The notes under the pieces are model-generated. The model saw nothing but the letters and a program-made list of their open reading frames with translations. It had not been told where the DNA came from and ran no database searches. Shown here one piece after another: positions 36,831-48,100 of a stretch of DNA of 64,000 bases. Within the stretch, counting starts at the first letter, position 1. Every line of letters begins with the position of its first letter. The translations under genes were made by a program, and so were the position numbers. The stretch covers positions 91,373,435 to 91,437,434 of the forward strand of contig NC_058338.1 of the NCBI RefSeq assembly GCF_905475395.1. The letters run 5' to 3'. Source of the DNA: Chrysoperla carnea. Lineage: Eukaryota > Arthropoda > Insecta > Neuroptera > Chrysopidae.

Positions 36831-38720
36831 TATAAATTTTAAATTTTGTTTTTATTTTTTAAATTTTCTATCCTATTTTTTATTTCAGAAAAAATTATCA
36901 ATTTTGTTATCACACAATTACAATCACAAAATTATCAAAATTATAAATAATTTAGTAAATGTAAGTATAGATAATTATATGATAACACATAATCCAGTTA
37001 GCTGTGTGGATATAGCACTTGCCCATGAAGCCAGAGTAACCTGGTTCGTATCCTGGTGTAGATAATATATTTACTTTTAAATAATTGAATTTTTACAGTT
37101 GTTTAAATTTTCCACTCTTTTTATAGTTAAACCCGCCCTCTTGTCATAAATCATGTCAATTATATATATGTCATAAATCACTATTCTTTCAGGGGGTGGG
37201 AACTTATAGTGATAAATATTCTTTAAAATCATAAATCATTTTTGAATAGGAAAACATGTAACAAGGTTTATCTCACTCATATTCTCCTATTACAAAATAT
37301 TAAAATTGTAGTACTAAAATTAAAAAATAGCTTGCTTACGCTAAAATTTGAAACTTTTAAATAGGAGAACATGTCATATAGCTAACCTCCATCATATTCT
37401 CCTATTACAAAATATTAAAAAAATACTTATGCTTGCTTTTTGTTGTTTGTTAAAATTTATTCTTGTTAAATGAAATTTTAGAAGATTTTGTAATAGGAGA
37501 ACATGATATTTCACAAAAAAAAAGGAATTAGTTTAGTCCCACTTTCTTAATTATATCATAACTCACTCTTCTGTCAGGGTGGCCGGAATTAAAATAATAT
37601 AAATCTTACTTATTTGTCGCTTATGGTTCACCATAACAATTATCTAAAAAAGTGACAATTTATCGGTATAACTTATTTAATTAAAAATTTATTCGACACA
37701 ATATTAGATACGAACCGAGGTTCTCTATAACCAAAGCCGATTATGCTAACCACTACCCCATCTTATACAAATCAATAATGTTATTATATAAAACTTTTAC
37801 TCCCCTTTTTCTAATAAACTTATTTTCTTAAACTTACTTATATTACCTATGAATAATTAATTGTTATTTCATAAAATAAGAAAAAAAGTAATTATGTTAG
37901 TCCCACCTTCCTACTTATGTCATAAATCAATCTTCTGTCAAGGGGTGGGAATTAAAATAACATAAAATATACTCTCTTACTTAATTAATAAAAAAAATTT
38001 CGGGGCAAAGCTAGATACGAACCGACGTGCTTTGAAACCGGAGACGACTGAGCTAGCCACTACTCCACTTTGGACATATTAGGTTAATCAATAACGTACT
38101 ATAAATAACTTTTACTCAACTTTTTACTATAAACTTATTTCCTTTCACTGACCTTTTTTCATTTAACTCATATTAAACTTACCCATCATGAATTTCTTTT
38201 TACTTACCTTTTTTTCAATAAACTTACCTATAAATGAATAATTGTAGTAATATTTTGTTAAAAATGTAGGTTCTGTTTGATATTCCTGAAATCAATGTAA
38301 AGGATGAAAGATAAAGGTAGGTATAATATTGAATAATAATAATTAAACCAGAAAAATTGATAAAAACAATATTTTATTATATATATTTATTTGTACATTC
38401 CTTGTAGAAATAAATCTGTTCTGGAAGTAAGAATATTTAATTTGAAATTCAGAAAAAGAATATGTACAGTAAAAATATCTCTGAAAAAGTCTGAAAATAT
38501 CAAATAAATTATTAATCAATCATTTAATGACAGTAAATGGTAATTGATTGAGACTCTTTCGGAAGAAATATTCTGACTTCCAGAACAGATTTATATTGCA
38601 CAAGGGATATTTCACCCAAAATAAATATGAATGAATAATAATGGTTATTTTAAACAGTATAAAATTATTTTTCGGGATAACGTTCTCATTTTTTCTATAT
38701 TTTCAATAATTTTATCCTGA
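36831..38720 (+). repeat. Segmental duplication, unit 2
   Basis: Matches unit 1 in order: TTTTAAATTTTGTTTTTATT start, tRNA-like segment at 36985-37062, CCCGCCCTCTTGTCATAAAT, CTCCTATTA repeats (37230-37510), and the TAGGTTCTGTTTGATATTCC block (38260-38350). It is longer than unit 1 because it carries two SINE-like copies (about 37540-37780 and 37890-38090) and a MITE at 38399-38607. Confidence 0.7.
38399..38607. mobile_element. MITE in duplication unit 2, with an empty site in unit 1
   Basis: About 209 bp with inverted ends: AAATAAATCTGTTCTGGAAG at the left and CTTCCAGAACAGATTTATAT at the right. In unit 1 the corresponding site near 36710-36735 reads TTGTACATATTTCAT without the insert; here TTGTACAT and ATATTTCA are separated by the element. 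This paralogous empty site proves insertion after the duplication. The target duplication appears to be only about 2 bp (AT/TA). Confidence 0.8.
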
Positions 38721-38760
38721 ATTTTTTTAACAGTTCTTTGTTAAATTTTATTTTGAATTT

Positions 38761-38935
38761 CCTTGGTGGAAAAAATATTTGAAAAAAAGATAAGTCTTAG
38801 AAAAAAAAATATTAAGAACTCTGAATAACTCTGAATTAGACTAGTCCGAATACGTTGAGAAATTCAAAGTTCCTAAGACTTTTTCATAATTTCTTATTTT
38901 TTCTTCAAATATTTTTTCCACCAGAGTTTGTTGAA
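38761..38935. mobile_element. MITE, CCTGGTGG family, copy 3
   Basis: About 175 bp, starting CCTTGGTGGAAAAAATATTT and ending AATATTTTTTCCACCAG. Arms share AAGTCTTAG and ACGTTGAGAAATTC. It sits just downstream of the minus-strand zinc-finger gene. Confidence 0.75.
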
Positions 38936-39053
38936 CATGTTCTCCTAATATAAATATTTTAAAAAAAATCATGAATAATTTTATAACATTTTGCAATAAG
39001 AGCATTAATTAAATAACGGCGATGTTATTTTTTTACAAATTTGTTTCTACTTT

Positions 39054-40607
39054 TTATCGATTGTGAATACGTTTATGTTTAACTAAATTACTTTTCTTAT
39101 TAAATGTTTTATTACAAACATCACATGAAAATGATTTCTCTCCGCTGTGAATACGTTTATGTCTAACTAAATAGCCGTTCTGAGTAAATGTTTTATTACA
39201 AACATCACATGAAAATGATTTCTCTCCGCTGTGAATACGTTTATGTCTAACTAAATAGCCTTTCTGAGTAAATGTTTTATTACAAACATTACATGAAAAT
39301 GGTTTTTTTCCGGTGTGAATACGTTTATGTACAACTAAATTATGTTGATAAGTAAATGTTTTATTACAAACATCACATGAAAATGATTTCTCTCCGCTGT
39401 GAATACGTTTATGTACAACTAAACCACCTTTATGAGTAAATGTTTTATTACAAACATCACATGAAAATGATTTCTCTCCGCTGTGAATACGTTTATGTCT
39501 AACTAAACCACCTTTCTGAGTAAATGTTTTATTACAAACATTACATGAAAATGGTTTCTCTCCGCTGTGAATACGTTTATGTACAACTAAACCACCTTTA
39601 TGAGTAAATGTTTTATTACAAACATCACATGAAAATGATTTCTCTCCGCTGTGAATACGTTTATGTCTAACTAAACCACCTTTATGAGTAAATGTTTTAT
39701 TACAAACATCACATGAAAATGATTTCTCTCCGCTGTGAATACGTTTATGTACAACTAAACCACCTTTCTGAGTAAATGTTTTATTACAAACATCACATGA
39801 AAATGATTTCTCTCCGCTGTGAATACGTTTATGTCTAACTAAATCACCTTTCTGAGTAAATGTTTTATTACAAACATCACATGAAAATGGTTTCTCTCCG
39901 CTGTGAATACGTTTATGTACAACTAAATCACCTTTCTGAGTAAATGTTTTATTACAAACATCACATGAAAATGGTTTCTCTCCGCTGTGAATACGTTTAT
40001 GTACAACTAAATCACCTTTCTGAGTAAATGTTTTATTACAAACATCACATGAAAATGGTTTCTCTCCGCTGTGAATACGTTTATGTCTAACTAAATCACC
40101 TTTCTGAGTAAATGTTTTATTACAAACATTACATGAAAATGGTTTCTCTCCGCTGTGAATACGTTTATGTTTAACTAATTCACCTTTCTGAGTAAATGTT
40201 TTATTACAAACATCACATGAAAATGATTTCTCTCCGCTGTGAATACGTTTATGTCTAACTAAATCACCTTTCTGAGTAAATGTTTTATTACAAACATCAC
40301 ATGAAAATGATTTTTCTTCTAAAACAGTTTCATCTTTAATAATTAGTTCTGTATGTAATTTTTGTTCAAGTTTAATGTTTTCATAATTAATTGTGTACAA
40401 TTGTTTATCATTTTCATCACTAACAGGTTCATGTTTTACACTCACAACACTATCACTATCATTGCTGCCTTCTTCTTCATTTGTAATGTGTCCACCTTCC
40501 ATTAAAATAGTTTCATCTAATATTTCACTTTTAATAATTAGTTCTGTATGTAATTCTTTTTCAACTTTAATATTATCTTTATTAATAAACAAATAATTAT
40601 TCGCCAT
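39054..40607 (-). CDS. C2H2 zinc-finger protein with 15 near-identical fingers
   Basis: A single-exon gene of 517 residues, ATG at 40605-40607 and TAA at 39054. Residues 1-97 are acidic and carry two copies of an NIKxExxLHTELIIK motif (12-26 and 77-91) with several psi-K-x-E sites; no ZAD or KRAB domain is visible. Residues 98-517 are fifteen 28-residue C2H2 fingers with SGEK(P/S) linkers and a common core FSCDVCNKTF...LV.HKRIH. Fingers are almost identical at DNA level (84-bp tandem repeat); differences fall mainly at helix positions -1, 1, 2, 3 and 6. It is most likely a sequence-specific nuclear DNA-binding protein, target unknown. It is head-to-head with the related gene at 41761-42486 about 1.15 kb away. 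No intron is needed. Confidence 0.92.
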   Translation of the reverse strand: MANNYLFINKDNIKVEKELHTELIIKSEILDETILMEGGHITNEEEGSNDSDSVVSVKHEPVSDENDKQLYTINYENIKLEQKLHTELIIKDETVLEEKSFSCDVCNKTFTQKGDLVRHKRIHSGEKSFSCDVCNKTFTQKGELVKHKRIHSGEKPFSCNVCNKTFTQKGDLVRHKRIHSGEKPFSCDVCNKTFTQKGDLVVHKRIHSGEKPFSCDVCNKTFTQKGDLVVHKRIHSGEKPFSCDVCNKTFTQKGDLVRHKRIHSGEKSFSCDVCNKTFTQKGGLVVHKRIHSGEKSFSCDVCNKTFTHKGGLVRHKRIHSGEKSFSCDVCNKTFTHKGGLVVHKRIHSGEKPFSCNVCNKTFTQKGGLVRHKRIHSGEKSFSCDVCNKTFTHKGGLVVHKRIHSGEKSFSCDVCNKTFTYQHNLVVHKRIHTGKKPFSCNVCNKTFTQKGYLVRHKRIHSGEKSFSCDVCNKTFTQNGYLVRHKRIHSGEKSFSCDVCNKTFNKKSNLVKHKRIHNR

Positions 40608-40720
40608 TTTGTTTAATATTTAATATTATTATCACGAAAACTTATTTATCAAAAGGTTCAAGCATTAATTCACAACTCCAGTAAACATAACCTACAATGA
40701 CAGCTGAACAGACTATAAAC

Positions 40721-41052
40721 CATGAAGGTTATAAGAAGGAGAACGATCGCTATTGAAAATATTGTCCCCGAAATATGGATAAAATAAGTGAGGCGCTGCG
40801 ACCGCTAAGTAGTATCAATAAAAGCGGGCTGTTGTGCGCTAATTTGAAATGATATATCAATTTGTACATTATGCAACTAACTTCATCTACTTGTACTCAT
40901 AAACAGCTAACTTCGCAGATACTACTTCTTGATGACAGCGCGACTGGTGGCTGAAAAATGAACTATAAATTCTACAAATTTTTAGGGACAAGTACGCTAA
41001 TGCTTTAGAGTTTAGTACATAGCGATCTTTCTCCTGTTCTATAACCTTCATG
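40721..41052. mobile_element. MITE, CATGAAGGTTATAA family, copy 2
   Basis: A 332-bp copy nearly identical to 16681-17005, including GAGGCGCTGCGACCGCTAAG and AAAAGCGGGCTGTTGTGCGC. It lies between the two divergent zinc-finger genes. Flanks (CTATAAAC, GTATATAT) give no clear 8-bp duplication. Confidence 0.85.
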
Positions 41053-41067
41053 GTATATATATACATA

Positions 41068-41170
41068 TGATAATGACAAGGGCACAGGGGAAGTCACTGA
41101 CAGTCTTATCTCATTCATCAAATCGTATCCACTTACAGGCAAGCAAATCCCTCGCGTTCTCTATGTATAA
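41068..41170 (-). promoter_or_regulatory. Repeated segment upstream of zinc-finger genes
   Basis: The complement of this segment matches 34790-34905 (see that entry). Its position between two divergently transcribed zinc-finger genes makes a promoter or 5' UTR function possible, but a dispersed repeat is equally likely. The rest of the interval to 41760 shows no recognisable motif. Confidence 0.3.
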
Positions 41171-41760
41171 TTAATATTCTATAAACTTAACAGGTAAGGC
41201 ACGATTTTATATGATTTTAAAAATATGGTTAAAGATGGTTAGTTAGATATTTATTTTATTTGTATTAGAAGAACATGACGGACAAACATTATTAGAATTA
41301 ATTTTACTAAAAATATTAATTTTGAATATTTATATCATGAAACTTAAATTTTAATTGCGACTCCAGTTGGGTTCGAGTCGGACTACATTTCGATAATTTA
41401 CTAACCGGGTAATAAATTTTAAAAAACAAATAACGAACAAACATTAATTTTGGGCAAACATCAGTCTCGATTCTCTGACATTGGTCTTATTCATTATATA
41501 TCTCGTACTAACTGCAGAAAAAATATACGCTTTCTTTTTTAGCGTTCTATATTTTCTTGGTAACGGTCGGTCTATTTTATTTTACGTCTATGCGACACCC
41601 GACACGTGAAATTATAAGGTTGTGTTTTTTAATTTTTATATAAATTAATTTTTCCACACTTTAGTCATTTTTCTTTTATTTACATGGAAACTATTAAAAG
41701 CAACAATTTAAGTGTCTCATTAAATATGATAAATTTTGAATAAACAATTATATTTAAAAA

Positions 41761-42486
41761 ATGTCAAATTATTCATTTGAGCAGATATTAATTAAAGAAG
41801 AAGATATTAAAATTGAACATAATTTAAATACAGAAACAGTAATTAAAGATGAAATATTAGAAGAAAGTGATCCAATAGAACATCAACTGAGTCAAGATTC
41901 TACGTTAATCGAAAATGAAAACATTAAAATTAAACAAGAGTTGGATACAGAAACAGTAATTAAAGATGAAATACTAGAAGAAAATGATCTAGTAGAACAT
42001 CAACTAAGTCAAGATTCTACGCTAATCGAAAATGAAAACATTAAAATTGAACAAGAGTTGCATACAGAAGTGATTATAAAAAAAGACAATGTTAGTGATG
42101 AAAAACCTTATTCTTGTGATATTTGTAAAAAACAATTTCGAGCAAAGTGCAATTTATATGCACATAAGCATAAAATTCATGCAGAAAAACGTTATATATG
42201 TGATGTTTGTAATAAAAAATTTGCTCGGGAACCTACTTTAGACAAACACAAACGAATTCATACAGAAAAACCCTTCTCATGTGATGTATGTGAAAAAAAA
42301 TTTAACCAGAATCACTTGCTAACTTATCATAAACGAATTCATACTGGAGAAAGGTGCTTTTCGTGTGATCTTTGCAATGAATCATTTGTATATCGTCACA
42401 GACTGGCTTCCCATCAACGTATTCATACTGAAAAACCTGCGTTTGTGAAAGAATATTTGGCCAAAAAAGCAGTTAAGTTAGAATGA
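41761..42486 (+). CDS. C2H2 zinc-finger protein with four fingers and repeated acidic N-terminus
   Basis: A single-exon gene of 241 residues; a poly(A) signal AATAAA follows at 42541-42546. Residues 15-53 and 54-92 are a 39-residue direct repeat (NIKIxxELxTETVIKDEILE... HQLSQDSTLIENE), with a third partial copy at 93-109. The repeats hold psi-K-x-E sites (IKEE, IKIE, IKDE). Four C2H2 fingers follow at about 117-230: SCDICKKQF, ICDVCNKKF, SCDVCEKKF and SCDLCNESF. The first has a longer His spacing. The N-terminal motif is shared with the minus-strand gene at 39054-40607, so the two are paralogues, but the fingers here are diverged, not homogenised. Likely a nuclear DNA-binding protein of unknown target. 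Confidence 0.88.
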   Translation: MSNYSFEQILIKEEDIKIEHNLNTETVIKDEILEESDPIEHQLSQDSTLIENENIKIKQELDTETVIKDEILEENDLVEHQLSQDSTLIENENIKIEQELHTEVIIKKDNVSDEKPYSCDICKKQFRAKCNLYAHKHKIHAEKRYICDVCNKKFAREPTLDKHKRIHTEKPFSCDVCEKKFNQNHLLTYHKRIHTGERCFSCDLCNESFVYRHRLASHQRIHTEKPAFVKEYLAKKAVKLE

Positions 42487-42649
42487 AATATTGAACAAAA
42501 CGAACATTTTGTGATCTAAATTTGTAATTTAAAAAGAAGTAATAAAACCTTGTCAAATATAAATTTTTATTGCTTTATTTTACTTCTAATTTCCATGTTT
42601 TAGTATCAGATCTCATGTTTTATGACTTGATCTACCGCTCTTTTTTTTC

Positions 42650-43740
42650 TTAGACCGTGGGATAAAAAGGGTGATTTGTTAAATGATTAATTATTATTTG
42701 AAACTTCGTGAGTGATTTCATTTTGACGAGTCTGCTATACTTCTCTGTGCGACTCTTTTTGAAAATGCTGCGTTTTCAAATGAGCATGATAAGAGCATAT
42801 TTAAGCTATCGATCTGAAAAAACACGGCATTGAATTTGTTGGACACTATAAAGTGTCCTACTACACTTTATAAGTGTTTAGAATACACCATAATTATTTC
42901 AAATTTTTAAATTAATATTTAATACCTTAAAAACATTATTAAGTGTGAGATACTCGTTTTTGCCGATATTTTAACAATCTAAAAATGACGCAAAAAGACC
43001 TATTTTCAGCGTTAGATTAAAATTGTAAATAATGGAGATAGACTTCCGGAAGTGGGAATTTTTTATTGGAAATTTCCGCCTCTATAAGAATCTTTAAAAA
43101 AAAAAACAAAAAATATTAATATTTTATGAAATATTGGCGAAAAATGAAATATAACTTTTTTTCATTTTTAATTGTTTATAACTTTTGTAATTTTTTATGT
43201 GCTGAAAAACGCTTCCGATACATTTTTCTAGACATCATTTCGAAATTAACGAGCTCCCACACGTATTTTTACGGCCATTATTTCTATATTTCACCAATTT
43301 AAACTTGTCGACTAGACTTTAGAATCAACTTTCTAATTTAAAGTGATGTTCTATCTGTTACCGTTTAGAATCTAAATATTAAAGTATCCCGAAAAACTAG
43401 GTCCAATCTGATGTCAGAACATGATGACCTCCACAAAACAATAAACAACTACAAAACGAAATCCCACTTGTATCGAGGATGGCGAAATCTCCATACATGT
43501 TATTTGCACCTTCAAAAATCTGAAGGGCGTTAGATTCAGAATGTTCGGATCCATCTATCCTGGGAGAGATCCCGACAAAGAAGCTGTGAGATTTCTGCGT
43601 GGCGTCTGGTCTCGACAAAATCTTTTAATTTCATCCGATTTTAATAGCGCCTCCTACCCGAGGACGTCTCGTCTTCATTTTACAGGTCGTTCTCAAGGAG
43701 GGCACAAAGGACTCTTAGTCTAGGTGCTAGGAACCCACTT
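42650..43740. repeat. Composite of dispersed repeats
   Basis: 42650-43420 resembles spastin intron 5 (21450-22600), sharing GAAACTTCG.GAGTGA, TTTTCAAATGAGCATG, AACTTTCTAATTTAAAGTG and CCAATCTGATGTCAGAACAT. It is followed directly by 43440-43740, the counterpart of 32590-32880. The short frames here lie within these repeats and are not genes. Confidence 0.5.
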
Positions 43741-44801
43741 GCGGTTCTCCTCTTTTGTTTTTTTAACTACAAAACGAGCTATTTGTCGTAATAGATAAAA
43801 TCGGACCTCCATGTTTAAGGAAAAAGGTTGATGAGCTTCAGGTAAATAAAAATTGCAATTAAAATTAGGATATTTTAAAAATTATTATTCGAATTAATTT
43901 AAACATTATATATATAAATAAACAATAATACATGATACAATAAGAATTCTTAATTTAAATAATTCTAAAAACAAAAAAACAAAGACTTTTTAATTTCAAA
44001 TTTGATTATTTAAAAAATAATAACTATTAATATTTATTTATTAACGTTTATTTTATTCTTTTTTATTTATTTCTCAGTCTCACAATATATTCATTTTCTT
44101 TCTATTATTTTTTTATAAATAAATTTTGTTTTTAAACCAATTGTGACTGTCCCATACTTTTGTTTGTGAAAACCTCTCCGTTGTCGAAAACAACGTTAAA
44201 TATTCTCATCTGATTTTACCTGCACTGAAATCAATTTTTCAAGAGCATAAAAAAAAGCTGTGACTAAAATAATTTCCAAGAATTATTTTGTATCTACTTG
44301 TAATCTTAAATAACCAAATTCTGTTCGGGACTGAAAGCCGTAAACATGTGAAATCGATCCAACATGGTCGATTTACAATTATTCAGATTAACTTACGTTT
44401 CAGATCAACTAAAACAGCTGAGAGGATATTGTCAAGTTACGTATTTCCTTGGGAATTTTCTAAAAAAATAGCCAACTTAGAATTGATTAAGTCTAATTTG
44501 AATCTATATATTTCCTTGATAATAAGCCTCGATAAAATCAAGCGAGAAAATGTTTTCTGATAACGGAGACTCTTTCATTTGCTTTTCTTTATAATATTTT
44601 TATTTATTTGTGTAAAATGTGTACAAATAATTCTATCTCAACGACCAACATCAACAGCTACAAAATTTTTGTATTAAAATGAGACTAAAAATATTTACGT
44701 ATTATATAAGAAAATATATTATAGAAAGTGTCTCCTGTTAAAGTGGCTAATTTTATTGAAGAAAACATATAATAATCAAAAGTATGTTTTTTTAGAATAT
44801 A
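43741..44801. other. Gene-poor AT-rich stretch
   Basis: No gene or repeat end is recognised. A 90-codon frame at 44288-44560 lacks any familiar motif or splice partner and has the composition of flanking DNA. Confidence 0.35.
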
Positions 44802-45144
44802 CAGGGTGGCCCTAAAATGTTTTTACAATGCTCTATGTACATATAGCTTGGCTCAAAATAAGTAGAAGAAAAGTTGCTCCGTTTTGGCGCACTATACGCT
44901 CATCTTGAAGTTATGAGCTCTTCATAAACATCGATTATTCTCATGGATTACTCAAAATTTTCAATTTTAATCTTTGGTAGCAGAAAGATTGAGATAAATA
45001 TTAAGTTTCGAAACAATTTTATGTATTTTGAGTGAGCGTTTTTTGCATACCTTGTTAAGAGTTCATCAAATCCAAAAATAATAAAGAAATTTTCTACTCT
45101 ATATGACTCTCGCTGCTCTAATGCGAGAGTTCTAGCACACCCTG
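44802..45144. mobile_element. MITE with CAGGGTG ends and TA duplication
   Basis: A 343-bp element bounded by CAGGGTGGCCCT and AGCACACCCTG, with TA on both sides (44800-44801 and 45145-45146). Its left 130 bases match the truncated copy at 8630-8728, and the same terminus appears at 63916 at the right edge. TA duplication suggests the Tc1/mariner superfamily. No coding sequence. Confidence 0.7.
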
Positions 45145-48100
45145 TACTGTGAGAAAAGTTGATGTTCGTAACACACCGCTCGTTTGAAGTGTGGACATGA
45201 TTTCTAGAAATTTATCACCTCAAATATCGAAACTTCACTATCCCCAAAATGAGCTTTTATTTAAGTTACACTTCTTATATTAAACTCGTGATTTTTGGCA
45301 TAAATTTGGAAAAAGAACATACTTATGATGAAAACCCTTTCTGTAAATCTCATTTTAACATAATCTCCAACGCATTTAAAAAAAAATTAGTTATTTACAA
45401 TAAACCATAAAACAATTAAAAATTATTAACTTTCCAAAAAAATACATATATTTAAAAAAAAGCCTTCCATGTTGTTAAAAAATTGTTTATAAAATAGACC
45501 GTTTATAAAATTCATAAATATTTCTAATGTTTAAAACTCTGGTCGAATCGATACTTTTTGCCTAATTGTTCATGGGAATTGCAAGATTACCACCAATTTT
45601 CGAAGGATATCAGTTTCTATTTGTCAATTAAAAATATCGGACTACAAATAAAATAAATATTTCAATCAAATTAACTTTTTCTTTTAATCTTTAATTTAAG
45701 TCCGGTTTTTATGCCGTATCTCGTTCCCTAGTAGTTTTAACGAAAAAGTAAAGAGATAAAAAAGTTATTGTAAATTAAATTTTATACAAAAAAAGTCATA
45801 TAACATTAAGCTCATCAAAGGACTCCTCACTATATACCAAAATATCTTTCGGACTCAAATTTTATTTTTCTAAATCATTAATTTGATTGGATTAAAATTG
45901 GAATTTTATAAAAATTAATAATAATAATAAGAGATTCAATGGATCAAATAGAATTATTTGTAGCCAAAATTAGAAAAAAATTTTGAAAAGCGTAAAATGC
46001 CTATACATTTATTTATTTTAGCATAAATATGAAATAAAAATTTCCTTAGTCTCTCTCCAATGCACAGAGCATTTGCAAGGACACTAAATATGAAAACTTG
46101 TTTGGCAGAAAAAAGGGGCGGTGTCGCACTATCAGTTAATTTAAAACGCATTAATAAATTTCTTCTATGGCGAGAAAGAGATAGGTCATGTATAGGGGTG
46201 CTAAATTAACAGTCATAGTCAAATGTGTTATAATATTATAGACCGAAAGTTAAAGGGCTCTCTAGCAGTGACTACTCTAAGTCTTTAGCTAGAGAACATG
46301 TACTAAACAGAATGAGCAATTAACAGAAAATTAAAACGCTCAAAGTAGACTCTAGCTTTACCTAACATCAAGTTAAGTAGAATCTTGGGGATCACTAGAC
46401 TGCTGCTAGTCAGATTTCGCTTTACAATGTCTCGGACATGTAGTTTTTTCGGTCTATATTTATTTAAAAGTCTGTGGAAATATTAATGGATTATACATAT
46501 CTAATTCGTTGCATGTAGGATCGATTTTAACGCCGCCTCGCGGAAGTAATTATTTTAAAGTTTGACCATCTTGAAAAATATAATAAATATTTAGTGAACT
46601 TATTTCCCCATGAAGTAATTAAATTCGAATATGCAGGCAACGATCTTGAAGCGCTTTTTATCTTTTAAAACTGATTGCCCCCTATATGCGTCAAAGGAGT
46701 CCTGAATTCCCACCATTTCCCTTTACGAGATCTTTGTATTAGCACATTTGAAAGATTGGAATGATAAATATTTTAATTATTTTTTATTTTTTGAAAATAT
46801 CAAAAAGTTTGGAAACATTAAAAAAACTTTTTACTGAGCTATAATTTATCCAAGCTATCCAAAAGCTCTGCCCTTTTGTTGGGTAATGAACATTAAGTGA
46901 ATACATGCTTAATTTTTTTGAGCTGAATATAAAGAAAAACATTTAAAATTTAAATAATCAAAGCTGTCAAAAACCTGCCTTTATTTTGGAACACTTTTAA
47001 AGTACTAGTTTTTGTATTTTCGAATTTTTAAGAAACTACACAAAGATTTCCTTTTAGGGTAATAGAGAGCAAATTCCAAAAACATCCAAAGAATATTCTT
47101 GTCCAAAATAGAAAAGAATTTATCCTTTGAGTTGTTTCCAAACTTTAAAGAAAGTAAAGATAGGAAAATAATTTATGTGGGGTGGTTCTGCAATGTTTTT
47201 ATATTATTTGAAAGGATTTTTATTTTCTATTTTTTTTTTTTTTCGTGAAATACATTATTTATTTTAAACTTTTTGTGAAATTATGTTTTTTCTCTGATTT
47301 TCCTCTTTGCAAAGTAGTAGTAATTATTATATCACAGCTACACAGATTTCTTTTTTATATAATAATAAAAATAAAAGTCGTAAGTATAATTATATAAAAT
47401 TATATATATAATACACAAAATATATATAATTATATATACAAAAAAATATATACAATAATCAATCTAGAAAATGGGATAATACCTAATTGTTATTGGTCAA
47501 AAAAAATAAGAATCGTTTTTTATGTTTTGAGTCTATAATTATTTTGTCTCTGAAAAATTACCTAAAATTAGTTTTTTCATAGCCGAAGTGTTTTTGCATA
47601 CATTTTGTAATTTATTGTAACATTTGCAAAAAATTTTAAATTTCGAAATATTTAATGAGAACCTTGTAACAAAAGGTATAAGGTACAAAAAAAGAACCAG
47701 CAAACAGCTAAAAATTGAGTTTTCCGAATGCCATCTTGAATTTTCACATTTTTATGGCCGATTAGGATTCAGCAACCTCGAAAACCCCTATGGCAACATG
47801 ATTTTCTTAATAAATTATCACTGGTTTTATATTATCGAGGGTCAAATAGGGATTTCGACCAAAAAATTTATTTTTCGGCCGCCACATATTAAATTGTCAT
47901 ATATTAATTATGATGAGATTCGACCCATAATTTTAGGATATGTTTCGAGAACTCTGTTGGTTAAAGAGTCAAATTTCCGGAAAAGGGGGTGTAAAGTGAT
48001 CACAATCTAATTAAAGGGAGGGGGTAACATTGATATTATTAAACCAAATTTGGATTAGTACAGTATAAGTACTAGGATCAAGGACTCTTATAAGTATATT

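Noticed and set aside
35840-37510. CRISPR-like spaced repeats
   Set aside because: The spacers are themselves repeated, motifs alternate in orientation, and the DNA is an insect genome; tandem foldback repeats explain it.
40393-40596. Plus-strand frame opposite the zinc-finger N-terminus
   Set aside because: It is the antisense shadow of the acidic N-terminal region of the minus-strand zinc-finger gene.
47624-48010. 128-codon open frame on the plus strand
   Set aside because: It lies in a sequence type resembling non-coding dispersed repeats, has no recognisable domain, and codon composition matches the AT-rich flanks.
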